DNA of 64,000 nt from Pseudomonas palleroniana (GCF_003031675.1 NZ_PYWX01000053.1:1-64000), one strand, 5' to 3'; positions 1 to 15,587 are shown, numbered from the stretch's first letter. The notes: generated from the letters alone by a model not told the origin. Program-made: numbers and translations.

Positions 1-5
1 GAATT

Positions 6-121
6 TCTTGACGACCATAGAGCATTGGAACCACCTGATCCCATCCCGAACTCAGCAGTGAAACGATGCATCGCCGATGGTAGTGTGGGGTTTCCCCATG
101 TGAGAGTAGGTCATCGTCAAG
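6..121 (+). rRNA. rrf: 5S ribosomal RNA
   Basis: The stretch carries the typical Pseudomonas 5S rRNA sequence, with the conserved core around ATCCCATCCCGAACTCAG at about position 38 and complementary ends (CTTGACGA near the start, TCGTCAAG near the end) that form the terminal helix. It is the last gene of an rRNA operon whose 16S and 23S genes lie outside the window to the left. The exact ends are uncertain by a few bases. A terminator follows directly. Confidence 0.95.
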
Positions 122-132
122 ATTAAATTCCG

Positions 133-168
133 AAACCCCATTTGCGAAAGCAGATGGGGTTTTGTTTT
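133..168 (+). terminator. Rho-independent terminator of the rRNA operon
   Basis: AAACCCCATTTGC and GCAGATGGGGTTT form a stem with a short GAAA-type loop, followed by TTTGTTTT. It lies 12 bases after the 5S gene and ends the rRNA transcript. Confidence 0.9.
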
Positions 169-252
169 GGGCGATCGAAAATGCGTAGAGGTCGATGAAG
201 GCTAGAGTTCGGCCATTTCTATGCAATGGCTTTGCGCATGGCTATCATGCGT

Positions 253-267
253 GCCTCATCGTGAGGC
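253..267 (+). promoter_or_regulatory. Hairpin overlapping the birA ribosome binding site
   Basis: GCCTCA and TGAGGC form a perfect 6-bp stem around a 3-base loop. The GAGG of the right arm is the only good Shine-Dalgarno candidate for birA, 10 bases before the ATG at 277. If folded in the mRNA the stem would hide the site. A role in translational control is inference from this overlap only. The stretch 169-252 shows no other clear element. Confidence 0.35.
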
Positions 268-276
268 GATATGTGC

Positions 277-1236
277 ATGTTGACGTTGTTAGAACTTCTA
301 AAAGATGGCCGATTTCATTCTGGTGAGGCTCTGGGGGCCGCTCTGGGCGTAAGCCGCAGCGCTGTTTGGAAACAGCTTCAACATCTTGAGGCTGAGTTGA
401 ATCTGCCCATCCATAAAGTCCGGGGCAGGGGCTATCAACTCGCGTCTCCGCTGGCGTTCCTGAATGCCGAGGAAATTGCGGCGAATTCGGGCTCCACTGT
501 ATGGCCTGTCTACATTTCCGACTCTGTTGATTCCACTAATGCTGAAGCTTTGCGTCTTGTTGACGCCGGCAGTGCTGCGCCGTTCCTGGTGCTGGCCGAG
601 CAGCAAACCGCAGGGCGCGGTAGGCGTGGTCGTAAATGGGTCAGTCCATACGCGCAGAACCTGTATTACAGCCTCGTGTTGCGCATTGAGGGCGGGCTGC
701 GGCAGTTGGAGGGCCTCAGTCTGGTTGTGGGGTTGGCGGTCATGCAGGCCCTGCGTGAGGCGGGTGTGCAGCGTGCGGCCTTGAAATGGCCAAACGATGT
801 TTTGGTTGAAGACAAAAAGATTGCCGGTATTTTGCTTGAGTTGGTGGGGGATCCTGCTGACATTTGTCACGTTGTGCTCGGTATCGGTATTAATGTGAAT
901 ATGCAGAAGGCGGCTGATGTTGATCAGCAATGGACGTCGGTTCAGTTGGAGACTGGGTCTTCAGTCGATCGCAACCATTTGGTTGCAAGGCTGGGTTTGC
1001 ATTTGCAGGGCTATCTGGACCGACATAAAAGCCTTGGCTTCTCTGCTCTCCAGGAGGAATGGGAGCAAAATCATTTGTGGCAGGGTAGGGCTGTGTCTCT
1101 CATAGCGGGCGTCAACCAAATTGATGGGGTGGTGCTAGGTATCGATCGCCAGGGTGCATTGCGCCTGAGTGTTGATGGTGTCGAGAAAACATACAGCGGT
1201 GGTGAGTTAAGCCTGAGGTTGCGTGATGATTCTTGA
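277..1236 (+). CDS. birA: Bifunctional biotin--protein ligase / biotin operon repressor BirA
   Basis: BirA activates biotin to biotinyl-5'-AMP, transfers it to the biotin carboxyl carrier protein of acetyl-CoA carboxylase, and in this two-domain form also represses biotin genes. The 319-residue protein starts with a winged helix-turn-helix (residues about 1-60, GVSRSAVWKQLQHLE) and continues into the ligase domain with the adenylate-binding loop GRGRRGRKW and the KWPNDV motif. I chose ATG 277 over ATG 271 because the GAGG at 263-266 is well spaced only for 277 and Pseudomonas homologues start MLTLL. The last 11 bases overlap coaX, so the two cofactor genes are probably translationally coupled. 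Confidence 0.95.
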   Translation: MLTLLELLKDGRFHSGEALGAALGVSRSAVWKQLQHLEAELNLPIHKVRGRGYQLASPLAFLNAEEIAANSGSTVWPVYISDSVDSTNAEALRLVDAGSAAPFLVLAEQQTAGRGRRGRKWVSPYAQNLYYSLVLRIEGGLRQLEGLSLVVGLAVMQALREAGVQRAALKWPNDVLVEDKKIAGILLELVGDPADICHVVLGIGINVNMQKAADVDQQWTSVQLETGSSVDRNHLVARLGLHLQGYLDRHKSLGFSALQEEWEQNHLWQGRAVSLIAGVNQIDGVVLGIDRQGALRLSVDGVEKTYSGGELSLRLRDDS

Positions 1237-1975
1237 GCTCGACTGTGGGAATAGCTTCATCAAGTGGCGTGTACTTGGGCCGGATAAAGCGGGAGTCTTG
1301 GCTGAGGGTGTGGTTGGCTCGGACGCTTCATTGGTTGAAAGTCTGCTCTCACTTCCAGGTCTGTCGCTAACGCGGTGCCGACTAGTGAGCGTTCGAGCTG
1401 TCGAGGAGACCGATAAACTCGTGGAGGCGTTGGAGCGGGTGTTTGGCGTCAGCGTGTCGTGTGCGGCTTCTGCGCGGGAAATGGCAGGGGTGCGTAACGG
1501 CTATGAAGAATTTGAACGACTGGGGCTTGATCGTTGGTTGGCAATGCTTGGGGCATTCAAGTTGGGCTCAAGTGCTTGCCTGGTACTTGATTTCGGCACC
1601 GCAGCGACTGCGGACTTTATTGCGGCCGATGGTGAGCACCTGGGGGGCTTCATCTGCCCGGGCATGCCCCTTATGCGCAGTCAATTGCGCACGCATACGC
1701 GAAAGATTCGATACGACGATACCGCTGCTGAGCAGGCGCTGGAGCGGCTCTCTCCCGGCCGTACTACCGTGGAAGCGGTTGAGCGAGGTTGTACGCTGAT
1801 GTTAAGGGGGTTTGTGCTGACTCAGCTTGAGCTTGCCCGAAGTTATTGGGGGGATGAGTTCTCGGTGTTCCTCACAGGGGGGGATGCGGGCTTGGTTGCG
1901 GAAGTCGTTCCGCAGGGGCGGCTCGTTCCTGATCTGGTGTTCGTCGGCCTGGCTATGGCGTGCCCTTTGTCCTGA
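1226..1975 (+). CDS. coaX: Type III pantothenate kinase CoaX
   Basis: Catalyses the first step of coenzyme A synthesis, ATP-dependent phosphorylation of pantothenate; the type III enzyme differs from E. coli CoaA, needs a monovalent cation and is not inhibited by CoA. The 249-residue product shows the ASKHA-fold phosphate motifs: LELDCGNSFIKWRV at the N-terminus, DFGTAATADFI near residue 120, and GGFICPGMPLM near residue 140 that contacts the substrate. GTG 1223 is one possible start, but ATG 1226 fits the usual MILELDCGN start. It overlaps birA by 11 bases and is followed after 7 bases by the SPOR protein, so all three look like one transcript. Confidence 0.95.
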   Translation: MILELDCGNSFIKWRVLGPDKAGVLAEGVVGSDASLVESLLSLPGLSLTRCRLVSVRAVEETDKLVEALERVFGVSVSCAASAREMAGVRNGYEEFERLGLDRWLAMLGAFKLGSSACLVLDFGTAATADFIAADGEHLGGFICPGMPLMRSQLRTHTRKIRYDDTAAEQALERLSPGRTTVEAVERGCTLMLRGFVLTQLELARSYWGDEFSVFLTGGDAGLVAEVVPQGRLVPDLVFVGLAMACPLS

Positions 1976-1982
1976 GGTGTTT

Positions 1983-2429
1983 ATGCGTTGGCTGTTTTTG
2001 CTTTTGCTTGTGCTCAATGTCTTCTACTACGTCTGGCATCAGCAAGAAGCTCCGTTGCGTGCGAAAGATGTCACTCCATTGAGTCTTTATAAGGGGTCTC
2101 AGCAAGATATTCGTCTGCTGAGTGAGTCTTCCGATGGCGTTGCCCGTCGTGATCGAGCCAAGGCTCAGGAGGCTCAAAATACCTGCTTATACGTGGGCGG
2201 GTTCTCAGATATGCGGCAGGCGCAGTTGCTTGAGCAGCGCCTCATGAGCTTGGATATAAAGGCCAAGATCCAAACCTTGAACGTTCCTGATGCTTTCGGT
2301 TACTGGCTTCGCGTGTCTCCGGAAAGCAGGCGTCTGGCTGATGATCTGCCGTTTGAAAACCTTGCTAAGGAATTCAATGAGTTAAAACATAAAATAATGT
2401 TGTGCGAAGGCGTTGCAAGTCTCGAATAG
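1983..2429 (+). CDS. Small SPOR-domain protein
   Basis: Predicted 148-residue protein with an N-terminal hydrophobic segment (residues about 3-17, LFLLLLVLNVFYYVW) that should anchor it in the inner membrane, a polar linker, and a C-terminal SPOR-like domain from about residue 65 (CLYVGGFSDMRQAQLLEQRL...). SPOR domains bind denuded peptidoglycan glycan strands, often at the division septum. ATG 1983 lies 7 bases after the coaX stop; longer versions would run back into coaX. A protein of this type follows coaX in other pseudomonads. Its specific role is unknown. Confidence 0.8.
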   Translation: MRWLFLLLLVLNVFYYVWHQQEAPLRAKDVTPLSLYKGSQQDIRLLSESSDGVARRDRAKAQEAQNTCLYVGGFSDMRQAQLLEQRLMSLDIKAKIQTLNVPDAFGYWLRVSPESRRLADDLPFENLAKEFNELKHKIMLCEGVASLE

Positions 2430-2441
2430 TTTGCATAGAAT
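2413..2441 (+). promoter_or_regulatory. Possible sigma-70 promoter upstream of the tRNA cluster
   Basis: TTGCAA (2413-2418), 17-base spacer, TAGAAT (2436-2441), followed by a GC-rich discriminator (GGCGCCC). The -35 box lies within the end of the SPOR gene. It would start a transcript just before the long hairpin at 2448-2488 and read into the tRNA genes. Confidence 0.45.
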
Positions 2442-2447
2442 GGCGCC

Positions 2448-2488
2448 CGCTTCGCAGTGAAGACCTTTACGGTCTACAGTGTGAAGCG
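2448..2488 (+). repeat. Long imperfect inverted repeat (RNA hairpin) before the tRNA promoter
   Basis: Arms of 18 bases (2448-2465 and 2471-2488) pair with four mismatches around a TTTAC loop. No U-tract follows, so this is not a normal terminator. It lies between a possible promoter at 2413 and the strong tRNA promoter at 2532. It may be an RNA processing signal or a small stable RNA. Confidence 0.5.
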
Positions 2489-2531
2489 AAGGTCAACGCA
2501 GCTAACCTCATATTTTTAAATGAGAAAATGC

Positions 2532-2559
2532 TTGACAGAAGGTCGGCGTAATGTAAAAT
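2532..2559 (+). promoter_or_regulatory. Sigma-70 promoter of the tRNA cluster
   Basis: Consensus TTGACA (2532-2537), 16-base spacer, TAAAAT (2554-2559), then the GC-rich stretch GCCGGCTCGC. That discriminator is typical of stable-RNA promoters under stringent control. The first tRNA begins 13 bases after the -10 box. Confidence 0.85.
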
Positions 2560-2572
2560 GCCGGCTCGCTTA

Positions 2573-2657
<85 letters not shown>

Positions 2658-2681
2658 TTTTTAGCGTGAGCTGCAAGCTCC

Positions 2682-2755
<74 letters not shown>

Positions 2756-2781
2756 AGTTTGCAGGTTGTGCAAGGTGTTTC

Positions 2782-2857
2782 GCTCTTGTAGCTCAGTTGG
2801 TAGAGCACACCCTTGGTAAGGGTGAGGTCAGCGGTTCAAATCCGCTCAAGAGCTCCA
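2782..2857 (+). tRNA. tRNA-Thr (GGT)
   Basis: 76-base tRNA with acceptor stem GCTCTTG/CAAGAGC, D-arm AGCTCAGTTGGTAGAGC, anticodon GGT in CTTGGTAAG, T-arm GGTTCAAATCC and encoded CCA. A terminator follows 6 bases later, so the Tyr-Gly-Thr transcript ends here. Confidence 0.97.
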
Positions 2858-2863
2858 TATAAC

Positions 2864-2895
2864 AAGGCAGATATGAAAATATCTGCCTTTGTTTT
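2864..2895 (+). terminator. Terminator after tRNA-Thr
   Basis: AAGGCAGATA and TATCTGCCTT form a perfect 10-bp stem with loop TGAAAA, followed by TGTTTT. In P. aeruginosa a tufB gene lies at this place between tRNA-Thr and tRNA-Trp; here there is only this terminator and a new promoter. Confidence 0.88.
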
Positions 2896-2971
2896 AACAG
2901 CTTATCTCGGCTTGATTGCGTTGTTTCTGGCTTGGTTGTCAGGGTGTTTTCAAGTCTCTTGGGGTTGGTTG

Positions 2972-3000
2972 TTGTAAAGTCTTTTTCAGGTCTGCATAAT
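2972..3000 (+). promoter_or_regulatory. Sigma-70 promoter for tRNA-Trp - secE - nusG
   Basis: TTGTAA (2972-2977), 17-base spacer, CATAAT (2995-3000). It is 20 bases upstream of tRNA-Trp and follows a strong terminator, so the tRNA-Trp/secE/nusG unit probably starts here. Confidence 0.65.
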
Positions 3001-3020
3001 GGTCGGCCTGATTTTGTTTT

Positions 3021-3096
3021 AGGTCAGTAGCTCAATTGGCAGAGCGACGGTCTCCAAAACCGTAGGTTGGGGGTTCGATTCCCTCCTGACCTGCCA
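3021..3096 (+). tRNA. tRNA-Trp (CCA)
   Basis: 76-base tRNA with acceptor stem AGGTCAG/CTGACCT, anticodon CCA in GTCTCCAAAAC, T-arm GGTTCGATTCC and encoded CCA. It heads the secE-nusG transcript, so the tRNA is probably processed from an mRNA. Confidence 0.97.
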
Positions 3097-3141
3097 GATT
3101 CACGTGGTGTGTCTGGCTTTCTTTTCACAGGATCTTCATAG

Positions 3142-3510
3142 ATGACTCCTAAGGCTGAAGCTCAAAGCTCTCGTTTCGATCTGGTCAAGTGGCTCGCTGT
3201 AGTCGCTTTGGTGGTCGTAGGCGTTGTTGGCAATCAGTACTATTCTGCTTCGCCGATCCTGTACCGCGTACTTGCTTTGCTTGCTCTTGCTGCTGTGGCT
3301 GCCTTTGTAGGCCTGCAGACTGCCAAAGGCAAGTCTTTCGCAGTCCTGGTAAAGGAAGCGCGCACCGAAATTCGTAAAGTCGTTTGGCCGACTCGCCAAG
3401 AAACCACGCAGACCACGTTGATCGTTGTGGCTGTTGTTCTGGTTATGGCGTTGCTGCTGTGGGGGCTTGATTCCCTGCTCGGCTGGCTTGTTTCCTTGAT
3501 TGTTGGCTAA
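3142..3510 (+). CDS. secE: Preprotein translocase subunit SecE
   Basis: SecE clamps around SecY (28926-30254) in the inner-membrane Sec channel. The 122-residue protein is the three-membrane-span type of gammaproteobacteria: hydrophobic segments at about residues 17-33, 40-58 and 94-120. The conserved amphipathic region before the last span contains the family motif EIRKVVWPTRQET. It lies 45 bases after tRNA-Trp and 9 bases before nusG, the usual arrangement. Confidence 0.95.
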   Translation: MTPKAEAQSSRFDLVKWLAVVALVVVGVVGNQYYSASPILYRVLALLALAAVAAFVGLQTAKGKSFAVLVKEARTEIRKVVWPTRQETTQTTLIVVAVVLVMALLLWGLDSLLGWLVSLIVG

Positions 3511-3519
3511 GGGTGTCCC

Positions 3520-4053
3520 GTGGCTAAGCGTTGGTACGTTGTGCATGCTTACTCGGGTTACGAGAAGCATGTTATGCGCTCTTTGCTAGAGCGCGTAAAG
3601 CTTGCAGGCATGGAAGATGGCTTCGGCGAAATTCTGGTTCCCACTGAAGAAGTGGTTGAAATGCGGAATGGCCAGAAGCGTAAGAGCGAACGCAAGTTCT
3701 TCCCTGGCTATGTGCTGGTTCAGATGGACATGAATGAAGGTACTTGGCACTTGGTCAAGGATACTCCTCGTGTCATGGGCTTCATTGGCGGTACTGCTGA
3801 TAAGCCTGCTCCTATCACTGACAAAGAGGCGGAAGCGATTCTGCGTCGTGTTGCTGATGGTAGTGACAAGCCTAAGCCGAAGACTCTCTTCGAGCCGGGT
3901 GAGGTTGTTCGTGTCACAGACGGTCCGTTTGCTGATTTCAACGGTACGGTCGAAGAAGTTAACTACGAGAAGAGCCGGATCCAAGTGGCAGTGCTCATTT
4001 TCGGTCGCTCTACTCCGGTAGAGCTGGAGTTCAGCCAGGTCGAGAAGGTCTAG
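3520..4053 (+). CDS. nusG: Transcription termination/antitermination factor NusG
   Basis: NusG binds RNA polymerase through its N-terminal NGN domain (KRWYVVHAYSGYE at the start, PGYVLVQM near residue 65) and contacts Rho or ribosomal protein S10 through its C-terminal KOW domain (about residues 122-177, FEPGEVVRVTDGPFADFNG). It is 177 residues, the usual length. The start is GTG 3520, right after the secE stop. A strong terminator 16 bases downstream separates it from the rplK operon. Confidence 0.97.
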   Translation: MAKRWYVVHAYSGYEKHVMRSLLERVKLAGMEDGFGEILVPTEEVVEMRNGQKRKSERKFFPGYVLVQMDMNEGTWHLVKDTPRVMGFIGGTADKPAPITDKEAEAILRRVADGSDKPKPKTLFEPGEVVRVTDGPFADFNGTVEEVNYEKSRIQVAVLIFGRSTPVELEFSQVEKV

Positions 4054-4068
4054 CTGAGCAAGCATCCC

Positions 4069-4098
4069 AACCCCGCAGCCTTAGGCTGTGGGGTTTTG
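4069..4098 (+). terminator. Terminator after nusG
   Basis: AACCCCGCAGCC and GGCTGTGGGGTT form a stem closed by a TTA loop, ending in TTTT. It separates nusG from the rplKA unit. Confidence 0.85.
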
Positions 4099-4109
4099 TC
4101 GTCACTGGG

Positions 4110-4165
4110 ATAAACGCGCAAGTAACCGGGGAGCCTTTCGAGGCGTTTGAACCCGTAATTGGAGT
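4110..4165 (+). promoter_or_regulatory. Possible L1-binding leader of rplK
   Basis: Just before rplK a hairpin can form with GGGGAGCCT, loop TTCG and AGGC, closed by distal GGG/CCC pairing. In E. coli ribosomal protein L1 represses rplK-rplA by binding such a leader. The assignment rests on position and the simple fold, so it is tentative. Confidence 0.35.
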
Positions 4166-4170
4166 GCCTC

Positions 4171-4602
4171 ATGGCCAAGAAGATTACCGCTTACATCAAG
4201 CTGCAAGTGAAGGCCGCTCAGGCCAACCCTAGCCCACCCGTCGGTCCAGCTCTGGGTCAACACGGCGTGAACATCATGGAATTCTGCAAGGCCTTCAACG
4301 CCCGTACTCAGGGTCTTGAGCCAGGTCTGCCGACTCCAGTGATCATCACTGTATACAGCGACCGTAGCTTCACTTTCGAAACCAAGTCGACCCCGGCTTC
4401 GGTTCTGTTGAAGAAAGCTGCTGGTCTGACTAGCGGTTCCGCTCGTCCTAACACCGTTAAAGTCGGCACTGTTACTCGTGCTCAGCTGGAAGAAATCGCG
4501 AAAACCAAAAACGCGGATCTGACTGCAGCTGATATGGATGCAGCCGTGCGTACCATCGCCGGTTCTGCTCGTAGCATGGGCCTTAACGTGGAGGGTGTGT
4601 AA
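4171..4602 (+). CDS. rplK: 50S ribosomal protein L11
   Basis: L11 forms the base of the GTPase-associated centre with 23S rRNA and is required for RelA activation by uncharged tRNA. The 143-residue product has the proline-rich N-terminal loop NPSPPVGPALGQHG (residues 19-32, P22 and P23 intact), the region hit by thiostrepton-type drugs, and an RNA-binding C-terminal domain. ATG 4171 is chosen over the in-frame TTG 4159 because GGAG lies just upstream and MAKKITAYIK is the family start. Its stop shares one base with the rplA start. Confidence 0.97.
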   Translation: MAKKITAYIKLQVKAAQANPSPPVGPALGQHGVNIMEFCKAFNARTQGLEPGLPTPVIITVYSDRSFTFETKSTPASVLLKKAAGLTSGSARPNTVKVGTVTRAQLEEIAKTKNADLTAADMDAAVRTIAGSARSMGLNVEGV

Positions 4603-5297
4603 TGGCTAAGCTGACCAAGCGCCAAAAGGCTATCGCCGGCAAAATCGAAGCAGGCAAGGCCTACAGCTTTGTAGACGCTGCTGCCCTGCTGACCGAGCTG
4701 TCGACTGTCAAGTTCAGCGAGTCTGTTGACGTTGCTGTAAACCTGGGTGTTGACCCGCGTAAATCCGACCAGGTCGTTCGTAGCGCAACTGTGCTGCCAC
4801 ACGGTACTGGCAAGACTGTACGTGTTGCTGTGTTCACCCAGGGTCCGGCAGCTGAAGCTGCTCTGGCCGCTGGCGCTGACCGCGTTGGCATGGACGACCT
4901 GGCTGCCGAAATGAAAGGCGGCGACCTGAACTATGACGTAGTTATTGCTTCCCCGGATGCAATGCGCGTTGTAGGTCAGTTGGGTCAGATCCTCGGTCCA
5001 CGCGGCCTGATGCCTAACCCTAAGGTTGGTACCGTAACTCCAGACGTAGCCAGCGCGGTTAAAAACGCCAAGGCTGGTCAGGTTCGTTATCGCACCGACA
5101 AAAACGGCATCATTCACACCTCCGTTGGCAAAGTCGGCTTTGATGCCGTCAAGCTGAAGGAAAACGTTGAAGCCCTGATCGCTGATCTGAAGCGTATCAA
5201 GCCGGCTTCCTCGAAAGGTATCTACGTTAAGCGCGTAACCCTGAGCACCACTATGGGCCCAGGTCTGGTCATCGACCAAGGCTCGCTGGACGTATAA
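4602..5297 (+). CDS. rplA: 50S ribosomal protein L1
   Basis: L1 forms the mobile stalk near the E site that helps release deacylated tRNA, and in E. coli it also represses its own operon. The protein is 231 residues with the family sequences MAKLTKRQKAI at the N-terminus and GPRGLMPNPKVGTVT near residues 129-143. It starts inside the rplK stop codon (TAATG), which indicates translational coupling. Confidence 0.97.
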   Translation: MAKLTKRQKAIAGKIEAGKAYSFVDAAALLTELSTVKFSESVDVAVNLGVDPRKSDQVVRSATVLPHGTGKTVRVAVFTQGPAAEAALAAGADRVGMDDLAAEMKGGDLNYDVVIASPDAMRVVGQLGQILGPRGLMPNPKVGTVTPDVASAVKNAKAGQVRYRTDKNGIIHTSVGKVGFDAVKLKENVEALIADLKRIKPASSKGIYVKRVTLSTTMGPGLVIDQGSLDV

Positions 5298-5321
5298 GAC
5301 ACAGATTGGCGCAGGAGACTG

Positions 5322-5470
5322 CGTCAATTGAAAAAATTGGGGTCCCTGCCTGGCGGGGGCTATCCAAGACCGTAGGCGGCGCAAGTCTTAAACCACAAGC
5401 CTACGCAGATGGTGCTCCCGGTTCCTTACCGAATCAGACACCAAAACGACATCCGGCTTCGGCCAGATGA
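5322..5470 (+). promoter_or_regulatory. Ribosomal protein L10 leader
   Basis: The roughly 200-base gap before rplJ is GC-rich and highly structured, for example GGGTCCCTGCCTGGCGGGGGC, CTACGCAGATGG and CATCCGGCTTCGGCCAGATG. In gammaproteobacteria this leader binds L10-(L7/L12) and represses translation of rplJL. Position and sequence style fit the Rfam L10_leader family; the borders are estimates. Confidence 0.65.
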
Positions 5471-5496
5471 AACGGTAACAAGCAGGAGTTAAACCC

Positions 5497-5997
5497 GTGG
5501 CAATTAATCTCGAAGACAAGAAGGCCATCGTCGCTGAAGTCAACGAGGCTGCCAAAGCTGCTCTGTCCGCTGTCGTGGCTGATGCCCGTGGTGTGACAGT
5601 AGGCGCTATGACCGGACTCCGTAAAGAGGCTCGTGAAGCTGGCGTATACGTACGTGTTGTACGTAACACCCTGCTCAAGCGCGCTGTTGCTGACACTGAA
5701 TACAGTGTTCTCAACGACGTGTTCACCGGCCCGACTCTGATCGCTTTCTCCAAAGAGCATCCAGGCGCTGCTGCCCGTTTGTTCAAAGAGTTCGCCAAGA
5801 GTCAGGATAAGTTCGAGATCAAGGCAGCTGCGTTCGAGGGCAAGTTCCTCGCAGCTAACCAAATCGACGTACTGGCAACACTGCCGACCCGCGACGAAGC
5901 CATTTCGCAGCTGATGAGCGTGATTCAAGGCGCTACCAGCAAGCTGGCTCGTACTCTGGCTGCAGTTCGCGAGCAAAAAGAAGCTGCCGCAGCCTAA
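5497..5997 (+). CDS. rplJ: 50S ribosomal protein L10
   Basis: L10 anchors the L7/L12 dimers to the ribosome and serves as the autogenous repressor of rplJL. The 166-residue product has the N-terminal rRNA-binding domain (MAINLEDKKAIVAEV, VVADARGVTVGAMTGLR) and a helical, Ala/Glu-rich C-terminal tail that carries L7/L12. Translation starts at GTG 5497 after the AGGAG at 5483-5487. It is 78 bases upstream of rplL. Confidence 0.97.
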   Translation: MAINLEDKKAIVAEVNEAAKAALSAVVADARGVTVGAMTGLRKEAREAGVYVRVVRNTLLKRAVADTEYSVLNDVFTGPTLIAFSKEHPGAAARLFKEFAKSQDKFEIKAAAFEGKFLAANQIDVLATLPTRDEAISQLMSVIQGATSKLARTLAAVREQKEAAAA

Positions 5998-6075
5998 GGC
6001 TGAGCGACTTCTCTCGCGTATTTTTGTTTATTTCGATGGCCGCGTAGGCCGTCCCCCAATTCAGGAAATACAGTA

Positions 6076-6441
6076 ATGTCTATCTCCCAAGAAGATATCC
6101 TCAACGCCGTAGCTGAAATGTCGGTTCTGCAGGTTGTTGAGCTGATCAAAGCTTTCGAAGAAAAATTCGGCGTTTCCGCTGCTGCTGCTTCCGCCGGCCC
6201 AGCCGCTGTTGCTGCTGTTGCTGAAGAGCAAACCGAATTCAACGTCATGCTGACCGAAGCTGGCGAGAAGAAAGTAAACGTGATCAAGGCAGTACGTGAA
6301 CTGACCGGTCTGGGCCTGAAAGAAGCCAAGGCTGTAGTTGACGGCGCTCCTGCCATGGTTCTGGAAGCTGTTGCCAAAGACGCAGCTGACAAAGCCAAAG
6401 CAGTACTGGAAGAAGCAGGCGCTAAAGTCGAGCTGAAGTAA
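6076..6441 (+). CDS. rplL: 50S ribosomal protein L7/L12
   Basis: Multi-copy stalk protein that recruits and activates translation GTPases such as EF-G and EF-Tu (both encoded downstream). The 121-residue protein shows the three usual parts: an N-terminal dimerisation helix pair (residues about 1-33), an Ala/Gly/Pro-rich flexible hinge (about 38-52), and a compact C-terminal domain with the factor-binding segment KVNVIKAVRELTGLGLKEAK. The preceding gap contains a small hairpin (ATGGCC/GGCCGT). Confidence 0.97.
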   Translation: MSISQEDILNAVAEMSVLQVVELIKAFEEKFGVSAAAASAGPAAVAAVAEEQTEFNVMLTEAGEKKVNVIKAVRELTGLGLKEAKAVVDGAPAMVLEAVAKDAADKAKAVLEEAGAKVELK

Positions 6442-6449
6442 GCATCGAC

Positions 6450-6516
6450 CTTGCGTCTCCAGCCCAAGCGTTAAGCTGAAGGCTGATGGCTGGTGGCTCT
6501 TGCCACCGGCCTTTTT
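6450..6516 (+). ncRNA. P26-type RNA / attenuator between rplL and rpoB
   Basis: GGCTGGTGGC (6488-6497), loop TCTT and GCCACCGGCC (6502-6511) form a 10-bp stem with one wobble pair, followed by TTTTT. It looks like an intrinsic terminator inside the rplL-rpoB gap. A Pseudomonas small RNA called P26 has been described between the L7/L12 gene and the RNA polymerase beta gene and ends in a Rho-independent terminator, which fits this place. The 5' end is a guess. It would adjust polymerase output relative to ribosomal protein output. Confidence 0.55.
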
Positions 6517-6660
6517 CCGTTCTTGGCTGTCGACTCGGTCGCCGCCATTAACGCGCTGTAGCCACCCGATGCGGTGGTGCAAACCATGGGGTTTGCAAGA
6601 TTTTCTGGCTGCTCCCGTCGGAGGGGCCAAACAAGCAGGTGACCAAGCTGGGGAACGCTG

Positions 6661-10734
<4,074 letters not shown>

Positions 10735-10748
10735 CACGTGACGCGAAT

Positions 10749-10776
10749 CGAGAGCGGGGCTGTTTAGCCCGCTCTC
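10749..10776 (+). promoter_or_regulatory. Intercistronic hairpin between rpoB and rpoC
   Basis: GAGAGCGGGGCTGTTTAGCCCGCTCTC folds into a strong stem but no U-tract follows, so it is not a terminator. It may stabilise or process the rpoBC mRNA. Confidence 0.5.
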
Positions 10777-10798
10777 TGCTCCGCCAGGAGGAAAGGCC

Positions 10799-14998
<4,200 letters not shown>

Positions 14999-15095
14999 GT
15001 TCTGCGATAAATAAGTCTGGGCCCTGGCAGCCCCCATTCGTCGGATCGAGGCATTTTTGCCCCGGTTCGATGGAAGGGGAGGTCGGGGCCTTGCC

Positions 15096-15124
15096 TTGAC
15101 TGGGGGCAAGATCCTCTTTAGACT
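15096..15124 (+). promoter_or_regulatory. Sigma-70 promoter of the str operon
   Basis: TTGACT (15096-15101), 17-base spacer, TAGACT (15119-15124), about 90 bases before rpsL. The rest of the 217-base gap after rpoC has no clear terminator; the GGGCCCTGGCAGCCC stretch near 15020 may fold but lacks a U-tract. Confidence 0.65.
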
Positions 15125-15215
15125 CTTGTACCCCTAAATTTGGCGGGAATGCGTTCCTGCCATTTTGCTTTTCTTGCAAGACAATAGCGTCGCAAGACAA
15201 CAGTGGAGCTAGTAG

Positions 15216-15587
15216 ATGGCAACTATCAACCAGCTGGTACGTCAGCCGCGTAAGCGTATCGTCGAGAAATCCGACGTACCTGCGCTGCAGAACTGCCCGC
15301 AACGTCGTGGCGTATGCACCCGTGTGTATACCACCACGCCGAAAAAACCTAACTCGGCACTGCGTAAAGTATGCCGTGTGCGTCTGACCAACGGTTTCGA
15401 GGTTTCCTCGTACATCGGTGGTGAAGGCCACAACCTGCAAGAGCACAGCGTGGTACTGATCCGCGGCGGTCGTGTAAAAGACTTGCCAGGTGTTCGTTAC
15501 CACACCGTACGCGGCTCCTTGGATACTTCCGGCGTTAAAGGTCGTAACCAGGGTCGTTCGAAGTACGGTACCAAGAAGCCTAAGTAG
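15216..15587 (+). CDS. rpsL: 30S ribosomal protein S12
   Basis: S12 lies at the decoding centre and controls accuracy; mutations cause streptomycin resistance. The 123-residue protein has the wild-type sequences TTTPKKPNSALRK with K43 and GGRVKDLPGVRYH with K88, so no common streptomycin-resistance change is present. ATG 15216 follows GTGGAGCT. First gene of the str operon, with rpsG, fusA and tuf after it. Confidence 0.98.
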   Translation: MATINQLVRQPRKRIVEKSDVPALQNCPQRRGVCTRVYTTTPKKPNSALRKVCRVRLTNGFEVSSYIGGEGHNLQEHSVVLIRGGRVKDLPGVRYHTVRGSLDTSGVKGRNQGRSKYGTKKPK

